Source of the DNA: Pirellulales bacterium
GTDB taxonomy: Bacteria > Planctomycetota > Planctomycetia > Pirellulales > DATAWG01
Assembly: GCA_036267355.1 (NCBI GenBank)
Contig: DATAWG010000115.1
Coordinates: forward strand, 1 to 64,000
Length of the DNA stretch: 64,000 bases
Direction: 5' to 3'
Both the position numbers and the translations under genes were made by a program. The notes beneath the pieces are model-generated. The model saw only the letters and a program-made list of their open reading frames with translations, did no database searches and was not told where the DNA came from. Positions 7,925-16,964 of the stretch are shown piece by piece. Positions within the stretch are counted from its first letter, which is position 1. The number at the start of each line of letters is the position of its first letter.

Positions 7925-10366
7925 CTATTTCGACCGGAACAGCGGGCTTTGCACAAGTTCGTGGATCAGCGTGCGGAGACCGTAGGCATGGGGCTTCGAG
8001 CGATCGAGAATTTCTTGCACTTTGGCCCGATCGGAAAACGTCACGCCTGCGCCGGTTGAATAGGCAACCAGATTGTTTACAAGATTCCGGGCCACGGCTT
8101 CCTGGTCGTCGAGCAACAGCTTTTTGAATCGCTCGATATTGTCGAATTTTCGGCCGTCGGCCAACTCGCCGCTAGGATCGACCGGCGGTCCGAAGCAATA
8201 CTGAAGGCCGCGATGGGTAAGCGGATCGACGGCCCGCTTGCCTTTTCCTCGGCTGCGATACGTCTCGCGCCAGCCGCCGATCACGTCGTAATTCTCCAGC
8301 GCGAAGCCGGGCGGATCCATGTATTTGTGGCAGGCGGCACACGTCTGCGAACGGCGGTGCTTGGCCAGTTGCTCGCGGATCGTCGTCGCGCCGCGCGTGT
8401 CGGGCTCGATGGTTCCGGCGTCGGCGGGCGGCGGCGGAGTTATCCGGCCAAGCAGGCGCCTCATCACCCAATTGCCGCGCACCACGGGCGAACTCAGCGT
8501 GCCGTTGGCGGTCACTTTCAAAATGCTCGCTTGGGTGAGCAGGCCGCCGCGATGGCTGCCGGGCGAAAGCGGCACTTTGCGAAATTCCTCGCCGACCACG
8601 CCCGATATGCCGTACTCCTCGGCCAGCCGGCGATTGAGCATCGCAAAGTTGGAATCGATCATAGTGGCCACACCCAGATCTTCTCGCAACAGTTCGTCGA
8701 AAAAAGATTCCGTCTCCTGGACCATCGCCGCTTGCAGAAGTTCGTCGAACTCGGGATAGAGGGCCCGATCGGGAGTGGTGGCGTCGATGGCGCGAAGATT
8801 CAGCCACTGGCCGCAAAAATTCTCGGTAAACGCTTCGCTCTTGGCATCGGCCAGCAGCCGATCGGTTTGGGCCCGGAGCGTTGCCGGCTCGTGCAGTTTT
8901 CCCTCCGCGGCGAGCTGCAACAATTCATCGTCGGGCATCGTGCTCCAGAGGAAATAGGAAAGCCGCGACGCGAGGGCATGATCGTCGAGCCGGCCCGGAT
9001 TTTCCTGGAGGAAGAGAAACTCCGGCGACACGAGAATGGCTTTGTAGGCCCGCCGCAGCGCGCTTTGCAGCGACCCGCCTTCCGCCACAGCATCGTGGGC
9101 AAGTTGGATATATCGAGCCGTCTCCGCTTCGGAAACAGGCCGGCGAAACGCGCGGCTGGCAAATGCCGCTACGAGTGTGCCGATGTCCTTTGTCGGATTG
9201 GTCGAAACGACTTCGTAGGCAATTTCGCGGCGCTTCGGCTTGACGATTGCCTTGATCGGAAGATCGCCGAACAGGCGGCGCATGCTCGGGAGGGGCCACG
9301 AATCGAGCAGCGGCCCCTCCATTTCCACCCACTGAATGGCCATGCCCGAGCCCGCGTATTTCTCGCCGCCGATGTCTTGCACGTGAGTGCCATCGGCGGC
9401 GAAATCGCAACCGGCCGCGCTCATAAACAGCAACTCGCCCTTTTGCATTCGCATCGTGATTTCCGCGACGCGTGGTTTACCGACGGGAAGGTCGAAGGCG
9501 GCGGCCATGCGATTGCGGGCAAAGTTGGTCACCATCAGCTTGGCCACGACCGTCGGCCGGCCCGTGCTTTGATACGCGTAACCCGATAGCCGCACGCGAT
9601 ACATGCCGCTCACATCGGCATGCGCGTCGCGGAGCAGCGTGCCGCCGTAGGTCTCGTTCGGAAAAATCACCAGCGCATCGGGCAGGGCGCGGTAGTTCTG
9701 CTGAAATCGCGAACCGTCTTTGGTGAGCGATCCAGTCGGCTTGGCCAGTTGCTCTTTGATCTGTGGAAGATCGAGATACGAAATCCGCAGTTTCTTGAAC
9801 GCCGGCCGAGGGCTGAAGTTCAAAGCCGCGTCGAGGGCCGCATCGGCAGCCTTGAGATACGAATCGATCTGCGTCGATGAAAGCCGGAGCGCTTCGGACA
9901 CATTGTCGAAACCATAGGCCGAACCATCTTCCGGCAGCATTCCGGCGAGCGGGATGTCGATCGACAGCAGGTCGTGCACCGTGTTTTCGTATTCGACGCG
10001 GTTCAGCCGGCGCCAGGGCACTCGTCCGGTTGCGGCGTGCCGGGCGGCGTCGTGCTCGCTCAGAAAACCGCCGAGCGATTTCAGAAACGCGGCGACTTCA
10101 TCCGCCGGCGGCTTCGCCTCATCCTTGGGCGGCATTTCGCGCCGCTGCACGCGGTCGAAAACGTACGTCCAACGTGCCTCGATCGGCGGATCGTCGAGTC
10201 GCGTCGAAAGGGATTCCAGATCGAGGCCCCCCTTTTTGCTCTCCGCATCGTGGCACTCGACGCACCGCGATTCGATGAATTCGCGAGCCGGCTTGGGCAG
10301 TTCTGCGGCATGCAGAGCCGCCGCTGCAAACGGCAGAACGAAGATTGCGAACACACAATGCTTCAT
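7925..10366 (-). CDS. DUF1587/1592/1588/1585 c-type cytochrome protein
   Basis: Protein of 813 aa starting at the ATG that opens a signal peptide (MKHCVFAIFVLPFAAAALHA); a longer frame to 10492 adds 42 residues with no exported-protein features. A heme-binding CVECH motif follows at about residues 35-39 (PSCyt-type domain). Recognisable family segments come next: WRRLNRVEYENTVHDLL (DUF1587), a carbohydrate-binding-like middle, ASRLSYFLWSTMPDDELL (DUF1592), RGGLLTQASIL and TCAACHKYMDPPGFALENYD (DUF1588, with a second CxxCH near residue 677) and an ending of DUF1585 type. Exported heme protein; the substrate is unknown. It is first in the minus-strand order DUF1592 -> SUMF1 -> DUF1552. Confidence 0.93.
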   Translation of the reverse strand: MKHCVFAIFVLPFAAAALHAAELPKPAREFIESRCVECHDAESKKGGLDLESLSTRLDDPPIEARWTYVFDRVQRREMPPKDEAKPPADEVAAFLKSLGGFLSEHDAARHAATGRVPWRRLNRVEYENTVHDLLSIDIPLAGMLPEDGSAYGFDNVSEALRLSSTQIDSYLKAADAALDAALNFSPRPAFKKLRISYLDLPQIKEQLAKPTGSLTKDGSRFQQNYRALPDALVIFPNETYGGTLLRDAHADVSGMYRVRLSGYAYQSTGRPTVVAKLMVTNFARNRMAAAFDLPVGKPRVAEITMRMQKGELLFMSAAGCDFAADGTHVQDIGGEKYAGSGMAIQWVEMEGPLLDSWPLPSMRRLFGDLPIKAIVKPKRREIAYEVVSTNPTKDIGTLVAAFASRAFRRPVSEAETARYIQLAHDAVAEGGSLQSALRRAYKAILVSPEFLFLQENPGRLDDHALASRLSYFLWSTMPDDELLQLAAEGKLHEPATLRAQTDRLLADAKSEAFTENFCGQWLNLRAIDATTPDRALYPEFDELLQAAMVQETESFFDELLREDLGVATMIDSNFAMLNRRLAEEYGISGVVGEEFRKVPLSPGSHRGGLLTQASILKVTANGTLSSPVVRGNWVMRRLLGRITPPPPADAGTIEPDTRGATTIREQLAKHRRSQTCAACHKYMDPPGFALENYDVIGGWRETYRSRGKGKRAVDPLTHRGLQYCFGPPVDPSGELADGRKFDNIERFKKLLLDDQEAVARNLVNNLVAYSTGAGVTFSDRAKVQEILDRSKPHAYGLRTLIHELVQSPLFRSK

Positions 10367-10555
10367 GGCAGAGGCGGCGTCCACGCTCGCTCGACAGTCG
10401 GCAAACCAAGCGGGCGAGACGGAAGGCAAGTCGGAAGGCGGGGCTGGACTGGGCAGTCCTCCATCATTTCCAGTACACCGGCCGCTCGTCAAGACGATCG
10501 CGTCAATCCATCAAAGGTCTTGCCCTTAAAGCTGGCTCGGCAACCATTGTCGCCC

Positions 10556-10561
10556 TACAAT
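10556..10561 (+). promoter_or_regulatory. Possible -10 element (TACAAT)
   Basis: TACAAT about 100 bp upstream of the epimerase start, within the divergent interval shared with the DUF1592-type gene. No convincing -35 box is visible. Similar TA(T/C)AAT hexamers precede prfB, ssrA, trpF, ahcY, parA and the TPR-CHAT gene. Confidence 0.3.
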
Positions 10562-10659
10562 GTCGAGCGACTCGAGCGCTGGCACTCGAAATCCCATATG
10601 CGCCGCGCTTCGCCGTTACTTTGGTCATCGCCGTTGGTTTGCTGAGGCGCCCATCGAAA

Positions 10660-11676
10660 ATGCTGACTCTCGTTACCGGGGCCACCGGGCTTGTCGGGAA
10701 TAATGTCGTGCGGCTGCTGGTCGAACGTGGGGAGCAAGTGCGGGTTTTGGTGCGCGCGAATTCCGGAAGCGGCCGCGGAGCTCAGGCTTTGGAGGGCCTG
10801 CCGGTCGAACTCTCGATCGGCGATGTTTGCGATGCCGAGTCGGTGCGGCGGGCTTGCCACGGCGCCCAGCGCGTCGTGCATGCCGCTGCGATGGTGCAAA
10901 TCGGTTGGACCGGCTTGGAAGCACAGCGAGCGATCAACGTCGGTGGAACGCGCAATGTCGTCGCGGCCGCCGCGGCCGAAGGGGCCCGGCTGCTCTATGT
11001 TTCCACGGTGAACACGCTCGGCTTGGGCGACCGCGAGCATCCGGCCGACGAAGAGACCGCCGGCGTCGAGCCAGTGCTCTGCCCGTACGTCATCACGAAG
11101 CGCGAAGCGGAGCGCGTGGTTCTGGATGCGGCCGGCAGCGTAGCGGCCGGCAGCGTAGCGGCCGGCAGCGGATTGGACGCGGTGATCGTGAATCCAGCCT
11201 ATATGCTCGGGCCGTGGGACTGGAAGCCGTCGTCGGGCCGGATGCTTTTGCAGATCGCGGGTGGTTGGGCCAAACTCGCGCCGCCGGGAGGCAACGATTT
11301 TTGCGACGTGCGCGACGTGGCGACCGGGATTCTTTCGGCGCTTGCGCGCGGTCAGCGCGGCCGGCGATATATCTTGAGCGGCGAATACATGTCGTTTCTC
11401 GATGCGTGGCGGATGTTTGCCCGCATCATCGGCGTGAAGCCGCCCTGGTTTGCCGCCCGCCGGCCGGGTCTATGGGTTTACGGCCATGCCGGCGATTTAT
11501 GGGGAAAACTGACCGGCCGGGAACCGGAGCTGAACAGCGCCGCCGTGGAGATGGCAAAGCTCGAGCACCATTATTCCTACGCCCGCGCCGCCGCCGAACT
11601 CGACTACCGCCCCCGCCCCGCGCTCGAAGCCGCCGAAGCGGCGTGGGCATGGTTTCTGGAGCATCGGTACGCATGA
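10660..11676 (+). CDS. NAD-dependent epimerase/dehydratase (extended SDR)
   Basis: Protein of 338 aa. The start at 10660 opens directly on the Rossmann motif LVTGATGLVGNNVVRLL (GxxGxxG). Further SDR markers are GDVCD, VVHAAA, LYVSTVNTLG and the catalytic YVITK (YxxxK) near residue 145, followed by VNPAYMLGPWDW. The sequence resembles the dihydroflavonol-reductase/HpnA-like branch, but the substrate cannot be named. Just after YxxxK the protein contains AAGSVAAGSVAAGSG, encoded by three tandem 15-bp units (about 11131-11172), an insertion that looks recent. Transcribed divergently from the DUF1592-type cytochrome and followed by prfB on the same strand. Confidence 0.88.
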   Translation: MLTLVTGATGLVGNNVVRLLVERGEQVRVLVRANSGSGRGAQALEGLPVELSIGDVCDAESVRRACHGAQRVVHAAAMVQIGWTGLEAQRAINVGGTRNVVAAAAAEGARLLYVSTVNTLGLGDREHPADEETAGVEPVLCPYVITKREAERVVLDAAGSVAAGSVAAGSGLDAVIVNPAYMLGPWDWKPSSGRMLLQIAGGWAKLAPPGGNDFCDVRDVATGILSALARGQRGRRYILSGEYMSFLDAWRMFARIIGVKPPWFAARRPGLWVYGHAGDLWGKLTGREPELNSAAVEMAKLEHHYSYARAAAELDYRPRPALEAAEAAWAWFLEHRYA

Positions 11677-11752
11677 AGGCGCTGCTAGCCTCGCCGCTTA
11701 CGGCGGGTGGAACCGCCATTGAACCCTGCTGTTTGATCATCGGGTTGGCGGT

Positions 11753-11758
11753 TATAAT
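11753..11758 (+). promoter_or_regulatory. Probable -10 box of prfB (TATAAT)
   Basis: Perfect TATAAT 52 bp upstream of the prfB ATG. The nearest -35-like hexamer is TTGATC at 11733-11738, only 14 bp away, so the -35 match is weak. It suggests prfB has its own promoter rather than depending on the epimerase gene. Confidence 0.45.
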
Positions 11759-11809
11759 TCCCTGCTGTTCAGGGTTGCAATTATTTCGCGGCAAAGGAAT
11801 CGTGTCGTC

Positions 11810-12938
11810 ATGGATAAAGAGTTGAGCGATCGCGTGGCGTCGTTTCATCGGAGGTTGGTCCAATTGCGGGATTCTCTTTGACTTCGCTACGAAGCAAGCC
11901 GAAACCGCGAAGATCGACGAGCAGATGGCGACGGCCGGTTTTTGGAACAACCAGGAACGGGCTCAGGCCGTCGTCGGGCAGCGGAAAGCGCTGAACGCCA
12001 TCGTCAAGCCGATGGAAGAACTGCTCCGCACCGACCAGGAACTCGATGCCCTGGTGGAAATGGCGCGCGAGGATGACACGTTCGTTCCCGAATTGCGCAG
12101 CGAATTGGATCGGGCCGAGCCGGCGCTGGCCGATCTAGAACTGAAATCGCTCCTCAGCGGCCCGCACGACGCCAACGCGGCCATCATGACGATCAATGCC
12201 CGCGATGGCGGCACCGACGCCAACGATTGGGCCGAAATGCTGCTGCGGATGTACACGCATTGGGCCCAGAAGCAAGACTACACGGTCGAGCTGTTGGACC
12301 GGCAAGACGACGACGTGGCCGGAATCCAAAGCGCCGCGATCATCGTCCGCGGGCCGATGGCCTATGGGTATCTCAAGGGCGAGACCGGCATGCATCGGCT
12401 GGTGCGCATCAGTCCGTTCAACGCGGAAGGAAAGCGGCAAACCAGCTTTGCGGCCGTCGATGTGTCGCCGGAAGTCGCCGAGGCGGCGGAAGTCGAAATT
12501 CGCGACGAAGATATCCGCGAAGATGTGTTTCGCGCGAGCGGGGCCGGCGGCCAACACGTCAACAAAACCTCGAGCGCCATCCGCTTGACGCACCTGCCGA
12601 CGAATATCGTCGTGCAATGCCAGAACGAGCGCAGCCAGCACAAGAACCGCGCCACCGCCTACAAGATGCTGCGGGCCCGACTGGCTCGGATGGAAGAAGA
12701 AAAACGCGAAGCCGTCCAAGCATCGAAATACATGGGCAAGGCGAAAACGGGCTTCGGCTCGCAGATTCGTAATTACTTCCTACATCCCGACCAGCGTGTA
12801 AAAGATCAGCGAACCGGCTATTACATGGGCAACTTTCAAAACGTGCTGGATGGCAATATCCAGGGCTTTTTGGATGCGTATCTGCGCTGGCGCGTTATCG
12901 GCGCGGCGCCGGAAAGCGCGAAGTCCGACGACGATTAA
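11810..12938 (+). CDS. prfB: peptide chain release factor 2, programmed +1 frameshift
   Basis: RF2 recognises UGA/UAA stops and triggers peptide release on the ribosome. The gene starts at the ATG at 11810 (MDKELSDRVASFHRRLVQLRDSL). After 23 codons it reaches an in-frame TGA at 11879-11881 in the context CTT TGA C, the classic autoregulatory +1 frameshift site. Shifting to the frame beginning GAC at 11880 gives DFATKQAETAKIDEQMATAGFW and an uninterrupted protein of about 375 aa, normal for RF2. It contains RISPFNAEGKRQTSF (with the SPF-type recognition motif) and GAGGQHVNKTSSAIRLTH (GGQ catalytic loop). The Shine-Dalgarno-like stimulator upstream of the slip site is weak (only CGGG about 5 nt before CTT). 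Annotation from the ATG at 11925 would lose the N-terminus and the control. Confidence 0.96.
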
Positions 12939-12970
12939 ACCTTCATCTTTCCTTCGGCCACGCGGCATCG

Positions 12971-12993
12971 CAGCTCGCTTGCGGTTTCGCAAG
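12971..12993. repeat. Family B repeat, single copy
   Basis: A single family B sequence (core CTCGCTTGCGGTTTCGC) directly after the prfB stop. Other members, mostly as inverted pairs, are at 28181-28204, 51674-51740, 59360-59431 and 60808-60877. Confidence 0.75.
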
Positions 12994-13025
12994 TCTGCGG
13001 TCAGGCCCGGTGTGGATCACCTGCC

Positions 13026-13565
13026 TTGAACGAACTGCTGCTGACCGCCGGCGACCGCTTGCAACTGCGCTTCGCGCGCCGCGGCGACCGTTGGGAACAC
13101 ATCGTCGAATTTCGAACCGACGGCAAACTGGCGTGGCGATTGAACTCGATCGAAGGAACGCCCGACAACGATTGGCCGTCGAGCCCGGCATTTCAAAGCT
13201 TGGCGATGCATGCGGGGCCCGAGGGCCGAAAGTTCGCGCTGCTGGTGGGCATGGCCGGCGCCAGCCATTGGTCGGCGAGCATCGAGGCAGACCCCGCCGC
13301 CGAGCGGATCGTGTTCGACATCGCCTGCCGGATCAAACAGGAACCAAAATGGCTGGGCAGCAGTTATCTCGCATGGCCGTCGGACGGTAAGGAAAGCAGA
13401 CTGGTTATCGAACCGGCCGGCCCGCAATCAACAAGCGACATTTCGCGGCCGGTGATCGAAGTCGAGGCAAATCAGATCCGGATTTGCGTGCCGCATCGAA
13501 TTGATCCGCTGCCACGAACCGTGCGCTGGAAATACTCGATCCCGGCAAGCCCGGAATCGGTCTAG
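13026..13565 (+). CDS. hypothetical protein, 179 aa
   Basis: Unrecognised protein starting at a TTG (NELLLTAGDRLQLRF); no ATG or GTG is available in frame upstream. The predicted chain is beta-rich, with alternating hydrophobic and charged residues (WEHIVEFRTDGKLAWRLNSI, KFALLVGMAGASHWSASIEA, ERIVFDIACRIKQEPKWLGSSY), and has no signal peptide or membrane segment. Composition and codon positions look like real coding sequence, in contrast to the overlapping frames. It lies 87 bp downstream of prfB on the same strand, separated by a family B repeat. No function is proposed. Confidence 0.6.
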   Translation: MNELLLTAGDRLQLRFARRGDRWEHIVEFRTDGKLAWRLNSIEGTPDNDWPSSPAFQSLAMHAGPEGRKFALLVGMAGASHWSASIEADPAAERIVFDIACRIKQEPKWLGSSYLAWPSDGKESRLVIEPAGPQSTSDISRPVIEVEANQIRICVPHRIDPLPRTVRWKYSIPASPESV

Positions 13566-13680
13566 TTACCCCGCGCACTGGCTCAGGCTTGGCCATCGAA
13601 ATCCGGGCTTGCATGGCGATGCTTGTTTGATAATAAATAACCACTCATTCAGAAAAGATTCCACCCCACCCAATTGGCCG

Positions 13681-13770
13681 ATGCTTTATACACTTCTTGG
13701 CAGTTTGCTGATTCTGGTTGTCATCTTCGGCGTGGTCGCGCTGGCGGCGCGGCTTACGCTCGGGGAGTAG
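13681..13770 (+). CDS. possible 29-aa single-span membrane peptide
   Basis: An ATG opens a 29-codon frame encoding one strongly hydrophobic helix (LGSLLILVVIFGVVALAARL) flanked by MLYT and TLGE. This composition is what small membrane proteins show, and the upstream 50 bp is AT-rich. There is no clear ribosome-binding site and no partner gene. It could equally be chance in a 296-bp gap between convergent genes. Confidence 0.3.
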   Translation: MLYTLLGSLLILVVIFGVVALAARLTLGE

Positions 13771-13861
13771 GCTGCCGACCGAGACGGGGCGACGGGCGAG
13801 GAGATGCTTTGCGCGCGACTCAGAGTAGCCCGGGGAAGCGAGTTGCCATGGGCAAGGCGGT

Positions 13862-14329
13862 TCAGTGGAGGTCCCTCGGCTTGGCGGCCGGATTGGTGGT
13901 GGGGCGGGGGTTGGCGCGGTGTTTTTCCATCACCACCCGCTTGCCCTGATCGCTGAATTCGACGCGCGACATGAAATTGCGCATCAGCAACACGCCCCGA
14001 CCGCACGGGCATTCGAGATTCTCTTCCGCCGTGGGATCGGGAAGCTGATCGGGATCGAATCCCAAGCCCTCGTCGATGATCTCGATCCAGAATTTCTCGG
14101 GCGTTCCGCAACACGCCACGCGCACCTGCTTCGACGCGTCGTGCCGATTCCCGTGCTTGATCGCGTTGACGATCGCCTCTTCCACGGCCAGATGCACGCT
14201 GAACACGTCGTGCGGGCTCCACTCGGCGAGCTCAAGCCGCTCGCGCACTTGCTCGACGACTTGTTTCCCGGCGGCCTGAGAGCTGGGAAAACTGATGCGA
14301 ATCGACCAATTGTTGGACGTCTCTGACAT
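13862..14329 (-). CDS. RsbW-like serine kinase / anti-sigma ATP-binding protein
   Basis: Protein of 155 aa with a GHKL-type HATPase domain of the RsbW/SpoIIAB class, cytosolic. The N-box reads HLAVEEAIVNAIKHGN, the G1 box IEIIDEGLGFDPDQLPDP, and the G2 region CGRGVLLMRNFMS. Such proteins bind a sigma factor or other target and phosphorylate a STAS-domain antagonist. The STAS gene (14501-14854) is immediately upstream on the same strand, 171 bp away, supporting a partner-switch pair. No sigma factor gene is next to them, so the target is unknown. The last 20 residues are a Pro/Arg-rich tail. Confidence 0.9.
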   Translation of the reverse strand: MSETSNNWSIRISFPSSQAAGKQVVEQVRERLELAEWSPHDVFSVHLAVEEAIVNAIKHGNRHDASKQVRVACCGTPEKFWIEIIDEGLGFDPDQLPDPTAEENLECPCGRGVLLMRNFMSRVEFSDQGKRVVMEKHRANPRPTTNPAAKPRDLH

Positions 14330-14500
14330 GGCCGATGGGTTCGGACAGCGGTCGATGGTGGCGTGCGTTGAAGACGAAAACAGGGGCGGTTTGGATTGTC
14401 TTCGGCTCGGATCAAGAACGCAGGTTGCGAACGCGGGCGTTGGTCGTTTTCGCTTCTTCGATTCTTCTCTTCGGGCTTCGCTACAGGTCGGTTCGGCGGT

Positions 14501-14854
14501 TCAAAAAGCCGCCAGCGCGTCGGCCTCACCCTCTTTAATGTCGAACAGCTTGTTCAACTTCGTAATCGCGAACACTTCGTAAATCTGCGGCCGAATGCCG
14601 CTGAGCTTCAGCCGTCCGCCGTGGAGCTTGACTTTCTTATCGAGCGTGATCAGTTTTCCGAGCGCGGCGCTGGAAAGAAACTCGACGTTGGAAAAATCCA
14701 ACAGCAGGTTCTTGCGGTTCTCCTCTTCGACCAATTGGAACAGCTCTTGGCCGAGCTCTTGAATGTTCGATTCGTCGAGGATCTTTCGATCGACGAAGCG
14801 TACGACCGAGACTTCGCCCTTTTCTTGAATTTCGAGCCGACGACGTTGGGCCAT
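14501..14854 (-). CDS. STAS-domain anti-sigma factor antagonist
   Basis: Protein of 117 aa starting at MAQRRRLEIQ; GGAGG lies about 7 nt upstream of this ATG, whereas a longer frame from 14911 adds 19 residues without one. The whole chain is a STAS fold: VSVVRFVDRKILDESNIQELGQEL, then NLLLDFSNVEFLSSAALGKLI, where the Ser-Ser of FLSSAALG corresponds to the phosphorylated serine region of SpoIIAA/RsbV. The C-terminal KLSGIRPQIYEVFAITKLNKLF is also typical. It would bind and be phosphorylated by the RsbW-like kinase encoded next. The output of the switch is not visible here. Confidence 0.92.
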   Translation of the reverse strand: MAQRRRLEIQEKGEVSVVRFVDRKILDESNIQELGQELFQLVEEENRKNLLLDFSNVEFLSSAALGKLITLDKKVKLHGGRLKLSGIRPQIYEVFAITKLNKLFDIKEGEADALAAF

Positions 14855-14972
14855 CGAATTCCTCCACGGAACCGGCCGGGGAATGGCCTGAAACTGGGCC
14901 GCCTGGCGCATTGCGACTATCTTACATTCCCGTCATCTTATTCGGCCCGGCGCGCCTGTCAAGATGCGCCCC

Positions 14973-15527
14973 TCAAGGCGCAGCCGCCGTGCGCGGTAAA
15001 TGCGGCTTGAGCGTCGCCTGCGAGAGAAGCAAGAAGTTCGTGCCGCGGAACTCGGTCAGTTCGCCCGTCACCGTCCAAAACAATGTCTCGGGCGAATCGC
15101 TGACCGTTCGCGCAATCCGCTGCCCGCAAAGGTTCTCCAGGCAATCGAAATGCAACGTCCCATCCAGCGATGTGAAGCTGACGCGGTCGCCGGCGATCTT
15201 GAACATCCCGAGTTGGTCGATCAGCCGGGTCCCTTCACGCCAATGGCCGTTGATTTGCCCGCCGTCGATCCGCGGGCCGCGCGGCGTCGCGGCTTTCGCG
15301 GCTGTCGCCATCGTTGCGCCGCTCGGATTCGAGCTGCCCGGCGAACCGCCTGCCGGCGGCGTTGCCGAGGCGATCGCGATGGCATCGGGTCCTGTGAAAT
15401 TCGAGCTCGAGCCATCGGATGGCCCGCCGCCAAACGCGACGCCGCCGGCGAAATTCAATGCCGCCAGAACCGCCAACGCCAGCAGCATCGGCTGCCGCAG
15501 CCATCGACCGATCGGTTGAATGCGCAT
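14973..15527 (-). CDS. exported hypothetical protein
   Basis: Protein of 184 aa. Although the frame stays open to 16628, the start at 15527 is preferred because it opens a signal-peptide-like segment (RQPMLLALAVLAALNFAGGVAF) and because the region beyond overlaps the oppositely oriented gene at 15970. After a Gly/Ser/Pro/Ala linker, the C-terminal 90 residues form a compact beta-rich domain (INGHWREGTRLIDQLGMFKI, VSFTSLDGTLHFDCLENLCGQRI, TVTGELTEFRGTNFLLLSQATLK) with two cysteines. The family is not recognised; a periplasmic or surface role is inferred only from the leader. Confidence 0.68.
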   Translation of the reverse strand: MRIQPIGRWLRQPMLLALAVLAALNFAGGVAFGGGPSDGSSSNFTGPDAIAIASATPPAGGSPGSSNPSGATMATAAKAATPRGPRIDGGQINGHWREGTRLIDQLGMFKIAGDRVSFTSLDGTLHFDCLENLCGQRIARTVSDSPETLFWTVTGELTEFRGTNFLLLSQATLKPHLPRTAAAP

Positions 15528-15969
15528 GTCTTCTTGCCTGATCTCGGTTGCAACGAGCGGCGCGAACGTCGCCGGCTTTGCGGCAACGTTTGGCCCGGTC
15601 GTTGATTGGTCGGCTACTGCAAGTATTCGACATAAAGCGGGCGCCGCGGCAAGCGCGGGCCACGCATCCTGCGAAAATTCCAAAACGAACTGCGAAACTG
15701 TCGCCCGAGGCGTAAGCGCAGGCATGCCAGCGTGGCTCTCTCGCTGTAGTCTTCCGGCTATGGGATGATGCAAACGAGCGACATCGGTTGCGGTTCGACA
15801 ACACGCCTCGCAAATTGAATCGCGCCGAAATGCCACAATCTGGCGGCGCAAAGCGATGGCCTGCCGCAGCTTTCGCAATTCGCAGCCCGCGGCGTTTTTC
15901 GCAGGCATGGCATGTGCCTTGGAATCGGTTCGTTCTCGTCCGAACCGCAGCCATTCCAAAGGCCATCTG
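15528..15969. other. Divergent intergenic region
   Basis: About 440 bp between two divergent exported-protein genes. No repeat family member, RNA gene or convincing ORF was seen; it presumably carries both promoters. Confidence 0.45.
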
Positions 15970-16893
15970 ATGAACGGTGTTGGTTGTATTCTTCGCCGGC
16001 GCACTCTAATCGCACTTGGCGGCATCATCGTTACGGCCATTCTCTTCGCTACCGCGCGCCGCAGCGCCGCCGACGATCGCGTCGGATCTCGGCGCGACGA
16101 TCCGACGCCAATCGGCTCGCTGAGCGTGTCGGTCTTGAGCGGCCGCACGTTTGAGGGCCAGCTCGATCCGCAAACCGATCGCGAGCTACTTTGGCTCCGC
16201 GTGGGCGAAGGGGCAATCGTCTTGCGCCGGCCGATCGAATGGAGCCGTGTCGTGCGCGTTCGGCAGGGCAACAAGGAACTCTCTCCGGATGAACTGCGCG
16301 CGATCGCCCATTCCGCGCCAGCGGCGACCCGAGAGCCGCTGCTTCCGCCGCCACCGGTTCCCGCCACGGATTGGACGGTCGCAAAAACCTGGCTCACTGC
16401 TCCGGCAAACCGCAGCGCTCCGGCCGCGCCGCCGAGCCCCGTGGCCGCTTTGCAAATCGATGTCGAGCTCGGCCATTGGACGCCGGGCGTCGAGCCGAGC
16501 GGCATCGTGGTCTGCATCCATCCGACCACCGCCGATGGCAGCCTGGCGCCCGTCGACGCGACAATGGCCGTCGATCTCATCGGCCAACGGCCGGCGAGCG
16601 AAGGGGCGGGCGACGGGCTGGCAACCATCGGCCGCTGGACGCAAGCGGTGCGTGCCGGCGATTTTGGCCCGCTGGGAGCCGAGTTCCGATTTCCGTTCCA
16701 AGCAGTCCATCCTGACTTCGATCTGGAATTGCGAGCGCACGGATTGGTGCATGTGCGCCTCAGCGTGCCGGGCCAGGGAACATTCGCGGCCAGTCAGGCG
16801 CTGGTCCGCCTCCGGCCCTATAGCGCCGTGCGCGACCGCCTGCAAGAACACACCGGCAGCCGCTTCGCCCCCATCGAAGAAACCGACCGCTAG
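15970..16893 (+). CDS. hypothetical protein with N-terminal membrane anchor
   Basis: Protein of 307 aa. The ATG at 15970 precedes a basic stretch and one hydrophobic helix (RRRTLIALGGIIVTAILFATA), a signal anchor or uncleaved leader. A short beta-rich segment follows (IGSLSVSVLSGRTFEGQL, LLWLRVGEGAIVLRRPIEWSRVVRV). After a Pro/Ala-rich linker comes a second beta-sandwich-like region (ALQIDVELGHWTPGVEPSGIVVCIHP, GPLGAEFRFPFQAVHPDFDLELRAHGLVHVRLSVPG). No catalytic motif is seen. It is divergent from the unknown exported protein at 14973-15527, which suggests but does not prove shared function. Confidence 0.68.
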   Translation: MNGVGCILRRRTLIALGGIIVTAILFATARRSAADDRVGSRRDDPTPIGSLSVSVLSGRTFEGQLDPQTDRELLWLRVGEGAIVLRRPIEWSRVVRVRQGNKELSPDELRAIAHSAPAATREPLLPPPPVPATDWTVAKTWLTAPANRSAPAAPPSPVAALQIDVELGHWTPGVEPSGIVVCIHPTTADGSLAPVDATMAVDLIGQRPASEGAGDGLATIGRWTQAVRAGDFGPLGAEFRFPFQAVHPDFDLELRAHGLVHVRLSVPGQGTFAASQALVRLRPYSAVRDRLQEHTGSRFAPIEETDR

Positions 16894-16964
16894 ACCAGCG
16901 CAGCAACGAACCGCGGATCACCCGGATAACAAACGCTTCCGACGGACGTGGCCGAAATAAGTCT

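Noticed and set aside
15528-16628. N-terminal extension of the exported protein at 14973-15527 to 551 codons
   Set aside because: It runs antisense to the 15970-16893 gene and reads Arg/Ser-rich; a leader-like start exists at 15527.
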